13,957 bases of DNA from an uncultured Lactobacillus sp. GTDB lineage: Bacteria; Bacillota; Bacilli; Lactobacillales; Lactobacillaceae. A program made the translations under genes and the position numbers. Below the pieces are notes generated by a model that was not told where the DNA came from, did not search any database, and was given only the letters and a program-made list of their open reading frames with translations. Positions 7,220-12,983 of this stretch are shown here, piece after piece (position 1 is the stretch's first letter; the number at the start of each line of letters is the position of its first letter). The stretch lies in the NCBI GenBank assembly GCA_945281075.1, contig CALYQE010000043.1, forward strand, positions 1-13,957, in the 5' to 3' direction.

Positions 7220-8446
7220 TCAGTTCATCATTTGATCGAAAATATTGTCAACATCCTTGATGACTTCCGAACCTCTTGAATAAACTTTTCTGTTTAAAAT
7301 TAACTGAATACCAATTTTTACCAAAATTTTCATTACAAGATTCTGCATATCTTGATTTTCGATTGAAGTAATTTCGATTACCTTAGAATCACCTACAGTT
7401 CTCCTTATTATTTCGGTGCCGGCATATCCTAATGTGTCAGCCTTTACGGCATTAAGATATTTATTTTTAAAAGATCTTTCTTGATAAAACGGAAACTTGA
7501 CAATTTCATTATATTTAGCTGTCATCTTAGCAAAGGACTTATCAAAAATGCTACGAATGGTGTTATGAAGCCAATTTATAAATTTCTGGTTTCCTTTTCC
7601 GTTCTTAATTAAATAAACTTTTTGAACTACATAAGGGAATATCAAATTACCAACAACATTACCGATGTCATATCCCATTGGACCATAAAAGGCAAATTCA
7701 CTATCGAAAACCTTAATTCCAGAATCATTAATAAAAATTGAACCACTGTGCAAATCGCCGTGAAGCAAGGCTTGAGCATTGTTCATAAAGTTATTACGAA
7801 GTTCCCCAACATTGGCTTTCAAAATACTGTTTTCATATAAATTTTGCTCAACAAAGTGTGTTAGTGATTTATCAAATACATTCCTAGAATTGTAATCATA
7901 ATATGGCTCAGTTAAGACCAAATCCTCAGTGATTCGACAAGTACCGGGGTTGACAAAATCTTCCGCTAATTTCTTTTTTTCTTTGCTGTCCATCACAAGA
8001 TCAGTAGTAGGAAGCAAAACATTTGCCATAAAATCAGTAATTTGCTCATCAAGATCAGAATAAATATGCTCTTCTTTTAGCTCATACCGCAGATTCTTAA
8101 AGGCAGATACATCCTCCATTAAAATGACATGCATGGTTTCGTTATAATCGTAAACCTCTGGGACTTGGCCGCCGCTCAATTTTCGTTGAATTTCCAAGCA
8201 TCTTTCTTCAATATGACCTCTATGCTGGTCAAGTGGATTACCCGAAGTTCTGATGGTCTTACCAGTTTGCTTAAGAATTAATGATTTTTGTCCATTATCC
8301 ACTCTGTAAACATGGTTTATATTTCCATCACTTATTTCCTTGATATGTAAATCATCTGCCTTTTTATTTTTAAAGAAATCCGTGTGATCTACCACGTATT
8401 TTTTTGCATTTTCTAAATCCAAATCAAAATATTTACTGTAATCCAT
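7220..8446 (-). CDS. mtnK: 5-methylthioribose kinase family (MtnK-like)
   Basis: This 408-residue kinase phosphorylates C1 of methylthioribose or a related 5-modified ribose. It follows B. subtilis MtnK closely in layout: ISDGNINHVYR (38-48) nucleotide loop, K59 in LILKQ, MEDVS (110-114), the catalytic HGDLHSGSIF (229-238, D231), metal-binding DSEFAFYGPMGYD (248-260) and IIRRTVG near the C-terminus. The start is the ATG at 8444-8446, because GAGGAG lies just upstream. A TTG four codons earlier would place the ribosome site inside the gene. It sits 31 bases after the transporter gene and 17 before the isomerase, in pathway order. The DxE metal site reads DSE where MtnK usually has DPE. Methylthioribose and 5-deoxyribose are both plausible substrates. 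Confidence 0.92.
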   Translation of the reverse strand: MDYSKYFDLDLENAKKYVVDHTDFFKNKKADDLHIKEISDGNINHVYRVDNGQKSLILKQTGKTIRTSGNPLDQHRGHIEERCLEIQRKLSGGQVPEVYDYNETMHVILMEDVSAFKNLRYELKEEHIYSDLDEQITDFMANVLLPTTDLVMDSKEKKKLAEDFVNPGTCRITEDLVLTEPYYDYNSRNVFDKSLTHFVEQNLYENSILKANVGELRNNFMNNAQALLHGDLHSGSIFINDSGIKVFDSEFAFYGPMGYDIGNVVGNLIFPYVVQKVYLIKNGKGNQKFINWLHNTIRSIFDKSFAKMTAKYNEIVKFPFYQERSFKNKYLNAVKADTLGYAGTEIIRRTVGDSKVIEITSIENQDMQNLVMKILVKIGIQLILNRKVYSRGSEVIKDVDNIFDQMMN

Positions 8447-8477
8447 TTTTCTCCTCAAAAAATATCTAATAATTTTA

Positions 8478-9875
8478 CTATCCGTTAGCTTTTACTGTCT
8501 GATCAGATTCATCTTTTAGTAAATGACCTTCATCATCTAATGCATCAAAATTATCATAAGAGTCTTCTTTGGAACTCTTAGGATAACTAATAAATACAAA
8601 TATTATTGCAGCTATTAAAGTTAAATAGCAATACCAAACCCATGGCATGACAGCAACTGGTGATACTTTTGCCATACCCCCAGATACTAACAGTTGACCA
8701 GCATACGGAATTAACCCTTGAACATTAGTTGCAAACATAGAAAGAAAAGTTGCAACCCGTTTTCTTGATAAATTAAACTTCTTACCAATTGTCACTGCCA
8801 TCGGTCCAACTGCTACAATTGCTATAGTGTTATTCGTAGTGGCAACACAAAGTAAGATAATTAACATGCCAATAGAAAGCTCCGCACCATGCTTTGTTTT
8901 AGTATACTGCCCTAGCTTATCAATGAGCCACTGAATTCCACCTAGATATTTCATCATCTCAACTACGCCACCTACAAAGATAGCTATAATTGCCATATCT
9001 TCCATTCCGGCCATACCCTTTTGAATATAAGCCATGGAACTAATCCAACCAAAATCGCCTTGCATAACGCCAATTAAAATACCTGATACAACACCCAATG
9101 TTAAAACAGACATTACATTCATCCCAATTAAGGACAAAATAATAACTAAAGCATAAGGAATAATATCCACAAAACTGTAATGATAATTAGAAGTTAAAGA
9201 GATATTTTTAATTGGTACAAAAGCCAACGCGATGCAATTGATAACGATAGCTGGCAAATAAACCATAATGTTTAATTTAAATTTGTCGCGCATTAAAACT
9301 TTTTGGCTCTGAACGGCTGCAATTGCTGAAGCAGAAATAAATGAATTGTTATCGCCAAACATTGCTCCACCGACTACAATCCCCGCCATTAGAGCAGGAT
9401 TGACACCAGTCTTATTTGCAACATCAATAGCAACAGGCATTAAGGCGGCAATCGTACCCATTGAAGTACCCATTGCAAAACTTAAAACCATACCAATGAG
9501 AAAAACACCCGGTAAAATTAGATTTTGAGGCAATATACTTAAGCCAAGATTAGTTACTGAGGAAACAGCATGCATTTTCGTTGCTACGCCTTGGAATGCA
9601 CCAGCCAGAATAAAAATGACAACCATTGTCATTAAGTTGGTTTCTCCCCCACCTTGACAGAATAGTTTTACTTTTTCTGAAAGTTTCAACTTCTTTTGAC
9701 CATTTTGTGGTGGAATAGCAAAAGAAATGATTCCTGCGATTATCATTCCAACTAACAAAGGCATACTATCAAATTTTCCACTAATTACTCCTGACAATAC
9801 GTATAAAACTAAGAATCCAATTAAGGGTATTAACCCCGTAAAAGATCCTTTTACTTTTTGATCTTGTTCATTCAT
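8478..9875 (-). CDS. nhaC: NhaC-family Na+/H+ antiporter-like transporter
   Basis: This 465-residue protein has hydrophobic segments throughout (the first at about 12-31) and belongs to the NhaC antiporter family. The conserved intramembrane GGAMFGDNNS motif lies near 168-177, and a matching C-terminal half includes TNNTIAIVAVGPMAV and a loop with KRVATFLSMFATN. The C-terminus is a charged cytoplasmic tail. The ATG is preceded by GAGGT. As the first gene of an operon with mtnK, it probably carries the operon's substrate or an exchanged product. NhaC-family proteins include organic-solute transporters such as MleN and the predicted methionine transporter MetT. Simple sodium extrusion is the alternative but would not explain the location. 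Confidence 0.88.
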   Translation of the reverse strand: MNEQDQKVKGSFTGLIPLIGFLVLYVLSGVISGKFDSMPLLVGMIIAGIISFAIPPQNGQKKLKLSEKVKLFCQGGGETNLMTMVVIFILAGAFQGVATKMHAVSSVTNLGLSILPQNLILPGVFLIGMVLSFAMGTSMGTIAALMPVAIDVANKTGVNPALMAGIVVGGAMFGDNNSFISASAIAAVQSQKVLMRDKFKLNIMVYLPAIVINCIALAFVPIKNISLTSNYHYSFVDIIPYALVIILSLIGMNVMSVLTLGVVSGILIGVMQGDFGWISSMAYIQKGMAGMEDMAIIAIFVGGVVEMMKYLGGIQWLIDKLGQYTKTKHGAELSIGMLIILLCVATTNNTIAIVAVGPMAVTIGKKFNLSRKRVATFLSMFATNVQGLIPYAGQLLVSGGMAKVSPVAVMPWVWYCYLTLIAAIIFVFISYPKSSKEDSYDNFDALDDEGHLLKDESDQTVKANG

Positions 9876-9914
9876 TTTTAACCTCTTACTCTATACACTC
9901 TTATAGCCGTTTTT

Positions 9915-9928
9915 AGCAAGCGCTTACA
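9915..9928. promoter_or_regulatory. cre box for the transporter-mtnK-PTS operon
   Basis: AGCAAGCGCTTACA matches the cre consensus at 12 of 14 positions. It lies 6 bases downstream of the -10 box, almost the same geometry as the cre at 3632-3645, so CcpA would block initiation. Confidence 0.75.
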
Positions 9929-9934
9929 GAAATA

Positions 9935-9962
9935 ATTATAGCATCAAAAAGTTGTAATTCAA
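9935..9962 (-). promoter_or_regulatory. Sigma-A promoter of the transporter-mtnK-mtnA-gatABC operon
   Basis: On the minus strand, -35 TTGAAT (complement of 9957-9962), a 16-base spacer, then TGC and TATAAT (complement of 9935-9940). The start point would lie about 50 bases before the transporter ATG. Confidence 0.78.
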
Positions 9963-9969
9963 CAGAAAA

Positions 9970-9987
9970 ACAAATAAAATGACAAAT
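9970..9987. promoter_or_regulatory. Candidate DeoR-family operator
   Basis: ACAAATAAAATGACAAAT contains two ACAAAT half-sites 12 bases apart. It matches the reverse complement of part of the 3703-3736 block at 15 of 18 positions. It lies 8-25 bases upstream of the -35 box. Low GC makes chance similarity possible. Confidence 0.38.
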
Positions 9988-10009
9988 TTAAGCTATATTT
10001 ATTGACTAA

Positions 10010-10038
10010 TTTATTTGAATTTTTGTTTTTTATTGTTT
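10010..10038. promoter_or_regulatory. Candidate DeoR-family operator overlapping the adh promoter
   Basis: TTTATTTG at 10010-10017 followed by TTTTTGTTT and TTGTTT resembles the 3703-3736 block in the same orientation. It covers the -35 and spacer of the proposed alcohol dehydrogenase promoter, so a bound repressor would block it. Confidence 0.33.
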
Positions 10039-10042
10039 AAAA
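10015..10042 (+). promoter_or_regulatory. Probable promoter of the alcohol dehydrogenase gene
   Basis: -35 TTGAAT (10015-10020), a 16-base spacer, and an extended -10 TGT-TTAAAA (-10 at 10037-10042). The -10 is weak (3 of 6), but the -35, the spacer and the cre placed 4 bases downstream repeat the architecture of the two minus-strand promoters. TTGACT at 10002-10007 is an alternative -35 with no good -10. Confidence 0.45.
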
Positions 10043-10046
10043 CTAT

Positions 10047-10060
10047 TGAAATCGATTACA
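10047..10060. promoter_or_regulatory. Perfect cre box upstream of alcohol dehydrogenase
   Basis: TGAAATCGATTACA matches TGWAANCGNTNWCA at all 14 positions. It lies about 95 bases before the start codon and just past the proposed -10, consistent with CcpA repression in glucose. Confidence 0.82.
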
Positions 10061-10154
10061 TTTTATGAAATACTTTTTAATGTAAATAGCAATTGCATTA
10101 CTTATTTTCAGGTTCAGTAATGTGATATTTTTATTTTTAAGTTGGAGGCATCTA

Positions 10155-11327
10155 ATGCAAAATTTCAATTATCATAATCCAGTGGCCATTTATTTTGGTA
10201 AAGGAAAAGAAAAAATGATTGGCGAGTTAGCTAATCATTACAGCAAGAATAAAAAAGTTTTGGTTTTGTATAGTGGAGATTACTATGAAAAACTAGGAAT
10301 TTCTGAAGTAGTTAAAAGATCATTTGCTAAGTACAACATTACTTTCGAAGAAAACGGTGATATTGTTCCAAATCCACGAATTGAACTAATTGACAAATTA
10401 GTAAAAGAAGTAAAAGAGATAGGAATCGATTTTATTCTAGCAGTTGGTGGTGGTTCTGTAATTGATACTGCAAAAGCTGTTTCTGCCGGTGCATTATATG
10501 ATGGTAAAACCTGGGATTTCTTTACCGGTAAAGCTGAGCCAAAAGCTGCTCTTCCAGTAGGAATAATCTCAACCGCTGCTTCTTCAGGATCAGAAATGTC
10601 AAATGATAGTATTGTCAACGATGAGAATCATAAACTAACTCTGGAAAATAATATTATTCTCCCCAAATTTGCCATTATGAATCCTGAATACACTCTTAAA
10701 TTTCCACTTTATCAAACAGGTGCAGGCCTTTCTGATATGATGACTCACCTTCTTGAACGTTACTTTACAACGGTCAAGGATGTTAATCTAACCGATAGGT
10801 TAATTGAAGGAGCAATTGAAGGGCTTATGGTAACTGCTTCTAAGCTCCAAAAGAATCCTGAAGATTATCAAGTACGTGCAGAAATTATGTGGGCTGCTAT
10901 CGTTGCCCATAACAGTTTCCTCGAATGTGGTCGAGAACCGGATTGGGCTTCACATAGAATTGAAAATGAGTTAAGTGCTGAATATGGTATTACTCACGGT
11001 GAGGGAATGGCGATTGTATTTCCAGCATGGATGAAATACACTAGTCAGTCTTTACCTAAGAAGTTTCTCCAGCTTGGTAGCAGACTATTTAACCTTGACC
11101 AGTATGAATACGATGACGAAGAAATTATTGATATTGTTATTAAGAAGTTCAAGGAGTACTTTTCAAATGTCGGCATGCACCAGAATTTACGTGAAGTTGG
11201 TATAAAGGATACAAGCAAGTTTAAACAAATGGCCCTAAATGCAACACAAAACGACACTACACCTGTAGGACATTTCAAAAAGTTAAGCTCTGATGATATT
11301 GTTAAAATTTACGAATTTGCTTTCTAA
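10155..11327 (+). CDS. Iron-type alcohol dehydrogenase (BdhA/YugJ-like)
   Basis: This 390-residue group III alcohol dehydrogenase reduces aldehydes to alcohols with NAD(P)H. The nucleotide-binding motif is GGGSVIDTAKAV (98-109). Metal ligands are D194 and H198 in GLSDMMTHLLE, H267 in WASHRIENE and H281 in ITHGEGMAI. The start is ATG 10155, because TTGGAGG lies 6-7 bases upstream; an in-frame ATG at 10122 would add 11 residues and has no ribosome site. Length fits BdhA-type enzymes (about 388). The gene is divergent from the mtnK operon and carries its own cre box, so it is probably co-regulated. Its likely job here is to reduce the aldehyde released by the aldolase, which regenerates NAD(P)+. 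A general fermentative role is the alternative. Confidence 0.92.
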   Translation: MQNFNYHNPVAIYFGKGKEKMIGELANHYSKNKKVLVLYSGDYYEKLGISEVVKRSFAKYNITFEENGDIVPNPRIELIDKLVKEVKEIGIDFILAVGGGSVIDTAKAVSAGALYDGKTWDFFTGKAEPKAALPVGIISTAASSGSEMSNDSIVNDENHKLTLENNIILPKFAIMNPEYTLKFPLYQTGAGLSDMMTHLLERYFTTVKDVNLTDRLIEGAIEGLMVTASKLQKNPEDYQVRAEIMWAAIVAHNSFLECGREPDWASHRIENELSAEYGITHGEGMAIVFPAWMKYTSQSLPKKFLQLGSRLFNLDQYEYDDEEIIDIVIKKFKEYFSNVGMHQNLREVGIKDTSKFKQMALNATQNDTTPVGHFKKLSSDDIVKIYEFAF

Positions 11328-11331
11328 TTCT

Positions 11332-11360
11332 AGGTTGTACTAGGTAATTAACCTTTTTTT
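11332..11360 (+). terminator. Terminator after alcohol dehydrogenase
   Basis: AGGTT (11332-11336) pairs with AACCT (11350-11354), followed by a run of seven T. An alternative is AGGT (11342-11345) with ACCT (11351-11354). The stem is short, but it begins 5 bases after the stop codon and has a good T-run. Confidence 0.5.
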
Positions 11361-11383
11361 CTTCACGGATTTGCAAGATTTAA

Positions 11384-11470
11384 AAAAGCAAGCTCCTAAG
11401 TTAATTGAGCTGAAAAGTTACAAATTTTATTTTGCCTTTTTGCCCATTTAACAGGAACTTGCTTTTCTTT
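11384..11470 (+). repeat. Long imperfect inverted repeat, possible second terminator
   Basis: AAAAGCAAGCTCCT (11384-11397) pairs with AGGAACTTGCTTTT (11453-11466) with one mismatch. The pairing continues through GTTAA/TTAAC past a two-base bulge. The loop is about 43 bases and AT-rich, and the tail is T-rich (CTTTTCTTTT). It may back up the adh terminator or be a repeat element. I see no gene in 11328-11560. Confidence 0.5.
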
Positions 11471-11561
11471 TAAATTCAATTTGAAATTCTAAAACGTGTT
11501 GGTACTAATTTGAGTCGATTTCCACTAGTTACACTCCTATTTTTTACAATGAAAATGTTAT

Positions 11562-11591
11562 TTGACATTTCGAAACTGAGACAGGTAGAAT
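11562..11591 (+). promoter_or_regulatory. Promoter 1 upstream of the small membrane protein and deoR genes
   Basis: A consensus -35 TTGACA (11562-11567), an 18-base spacer and -10 TAGAAT (11586-11591). Transcription would start near 11598, over 300 bases before the next gene. Confidence 0.65.
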
Positions 11592-11594
11592 GAG

Positions 11595-11622
11595 TTTTGC
11601 AGTATGAGAGCATTGTTATAAT
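11595..11622 (+). promoter_or_regulatory. Promoter 2, extended -10
   Basis: A perfect extended -10, TGT-TATAAT (-10 at 11617-11622), with a weak -35 (TTTTGC at 11595-11600, 16-base spacer). Together with promoter 1 it makes a tandem start region. Confidence 0.55.
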
Positions 11623-11628
11623 TTTTTT

Positions 11629-11806
11629 GCCAAAAATAAATTACTCATTTTCTTAGCATTCAAAATGCTTTTATTTCAGTAAAATCGGATTTATACATAA
11701 ACTGTTTCTTAAAAAGCCTGCCAACTGCTTAATTTAATGCCAAAAATCATTTAATTTTTTCATTTAAGATACAGGCTTTTAACAAGCATAATATATGCTT
11801 TTTTTA
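11629..11806 (+). ncRNA. Untranslated leader or small RNA with competing hairpins
   Basis: Downstream of the two promoters there is no plausible gene for about 290 bases, but there are several hairpins. AGCATT-CAA-AATGCT lies at 11655-11669 with T-rich sequence after it. AAAAGCCTG (11712-11720) pairs with CAGGCTTTT (11772-11780) around an AT-rich 51-base loop. A terminator hairpin lies at 11784-11800. The AATGCTT at 11664-11670 can also pair with AAGCAT at 11784-11789, which would undo both hairpins, as in an attenuator. TGCCAAAAAT occurs twice (11628-11637, 11738-11747). I see no T-box, S-box or other riboswitch consensus. It could be an attenuated leader for the repressor gene or an independent RNA of about 180-210 bases. 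Confidence 0.4.
11784..11806 (+). terminator. Terminator hairpin upstream of the small membrane protein gene
   Basis: AAGCATA (11784-11790), a 3-base loop and TATGCTT (11794-11800) are followed by a run of T to about 11805. It sits between the tandem promoters and the next gene, so it either ends a short RNA or gates transcription into that gene. Confidence 0.6.
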
Positions 11807-11921
11807 TTAGTACTTTTTTTACATGAAAGAACTACTCACATATATTTATGGAGTTTTTATGTTTCACCCTTTTTATTTTTATATTAGTATTTATTTTATA
11901 CCTAATTATGGAGTAACTTAT

Positions 11922-12119
11922 ATGAAAAAGATCTATAATCTAATTGTTCTTGTTATTTATATTCTATTACTGGTAAATATGACTGTGAAATTCATCCCAA
12001 ATATAATCGCTATTGGAATTTCTTTAATAGTTCTGATTCCGGCTATCAATGCTAGATTGGATAACAGGCATAAAAAAGCTTTAAATAATTCACTCAAAAG
12101 GAAGACCTTAAAAAAATGA
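11922..12119 (+). CDS. Small two-helix membrane protein, unknown function
   Basis: The chosen start gives 65 residues beginning MKKIYNLIVLV. GGAG lies 8 bases before ATG 11922. A longer form from ATG 11859 (86 residues) also has GGAG five bases upstream and cannot be excluded; the still longer start at 11823 has no clear ribosome site. Two hydrophobic helices span about residues 5-22 and 25-43, followed by a strongly basic tail rich in lysine and arginine, so the C-terminus should be cytoplasmic. Its stop codon overlaps the start of the DeoR gene (ATGA), implying coupled translation. I do not recognise the family. It might be a small accessory to the regulator or a stand-alone membrane peptide. 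Confidence 0.6.
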   Translation: MKKIYNLIVLVIYILLLVNMTVKFIPNIIAIGISLIVLIPAINARLDNRHKKALNNSLKRKTLKK

Positions 12120-12895
12120 AATTCGAAAGACTGAAGGAAATCGAAAACATCTTAAAACTCAATGGCAGTGTATCGGTCAACGACCTTTCCACCAGGTTTG
12201 GCGTTTCAAAAGAAACCATACGTAAAGATTTGGACTACTTGTCCTCTAAGAAAAAGATTGGTCGCGTTCACGGAGGTGCCTATTCATTTGAATACAACAA
12301 AAGTGTCCCTTTTCACGCCAGAGATAAAATGCTGGTAGATGAGAAAAAAGAAATTTCTAGTTTAGCCGCAGAAATAATAAAAGATGGAGATACTATCTTC
12401 GTTGACTCATCAACTACTTCCGTCACGGTAGTCAAAAAATTGTTAAGTGATGGAAAAAAGATTAAGGTAATAACCAACTCCTTAGCTTGCGCTGATATCG
12501 CCCTTAAAAATGATAATATTGATTTATACACTATTGGTGGATCCCTTAATAAAAGTAATATCAGTTTTGAAACGCAAAATAGTGAACTCTACAATTTCTA
12601 TAATGCTGATTATGCAGTCATCAGTCCTTCAGGAATTGACATCAAGTGCGGCGTAACTGATAAAAGTGACTGTTCATCTAAGATGCTTAGAGTTTTTATT
12701 TCTAGAGCCAAGCACACACTAATTGTTGCAGATCACTCAAAATTAAACTCAGTATCAACTTTTGCTGTAAGTCCTCTCTGTAATATTGATGGCATAATTA
12801 CAGATAAAATAATTGACAAAGAATCTTGGGTTAATGCATCCCATAAAGATTCATTTTTTATTAAAGAAATTGAAACCGTAGACAAAAAAGACTAA
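12116..12895 (+). CDS. DeoR-family transcriptional repressor
   Basis: This 259-residue regulator has an N-terminal winged helix (about 5-56) with the DeoR signature VSVNDLSTRFGVSKETIRKD (19-38) and RVHGGAY (50-56). A sugar-phosphate-sensing DeoR C-terminal domain follows, with VDSSTT (96-101), ITNS (119-122), GGSLN (141-145) and ADHSKL (205-210). Members of this family normally repress sugar catabolism genes and are released by a phosphorylated intermediate. The GGAAG ribosome site lies 12 bases before the ATG, inside the overlapping membrane-protein gene. It is the only dedicated regulator in the window and probably controls the catabolic operons. The inducer could be a ribose-1-phosphate, ribulose-1-phosphate or the PTS product. 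Confidence 0.93.
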   Translation: MKFERLKEIENILKLNGSVSVNDLSTRFGVSKETIRKDLDYLSSKKKIGRVHGGAYSFEYNKSVPFHARDKMLVDEKKEISSLAAEIIKDGDTIFVDSSTTSVTVVKKLLSDGKKIKVITNSLACADIALKNDNIDLYTIGGSLNKSNISFETQNSELYNFYNADYAVISPSGIDIKCGVTDKSDCSSKMLRVFISRAKHTLIVADHSKLNSVSTFAVSPLCNIDGIITDKIIDKESWVNASHKDSFFIKEIETVDKKD

Positions 12896-12908
12896 AAAAT
12901 TTAGTTTT
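12891..12908 (+). terminator. Weak AT-rich terminator at the end of deoR
   Basis: ACTAAA (12891-12896), a 3-base A loop and TTTAGT (12900-12905) are followed by TTT. The stop codon lies inside the stem. With one G-C pair per arm it is weak. The remaining 75 bases to the insertion element hold short GCTA/TAGC repeats and nothing else clear. Confidence 0.35.
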
Positions 12909-12983
12909 CTAAAATAGCTGCACTACTGCTAAGAATAGCGACTAATTTTCTTTAAATAATTAACAAAAGCGACAAGTATTTGA

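Noticed and set aside
8447..8458. TTG start of mtnK four codons upstream
   Set aside because: The GAGGAG ribosome site lies within those codons and serves the ATG at 8446.
10122..10154. Longer N-terminus of alcohol dehydrogenase from ATG 10122
   Set aside because: No ribosome site precedes it. TTGGAGG before ATG 10155 and the family start favour the shorter form.
10283..10618. Minus-strand open frame of 111 residues inside alcohol dehydrogenase
   Set aside because: It is antisense to a fully recognisable enzyme, with no promoter or ribosome site seen.
11549..11593. 14-codon peptide (MKMLFDISKLRQVE) in the gene-free stretch
   Set aside because: It has no ribosome site, and it overlaps the TTGACA/TAGAAT promoter.
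11590..11922. S-box, T-box or SMK riboswitch before the repressor gene
   Set aside because: I checked by eye because of the methionine-salvage context; none of their conserved cores (for example the T-box GGTGG element) is present.
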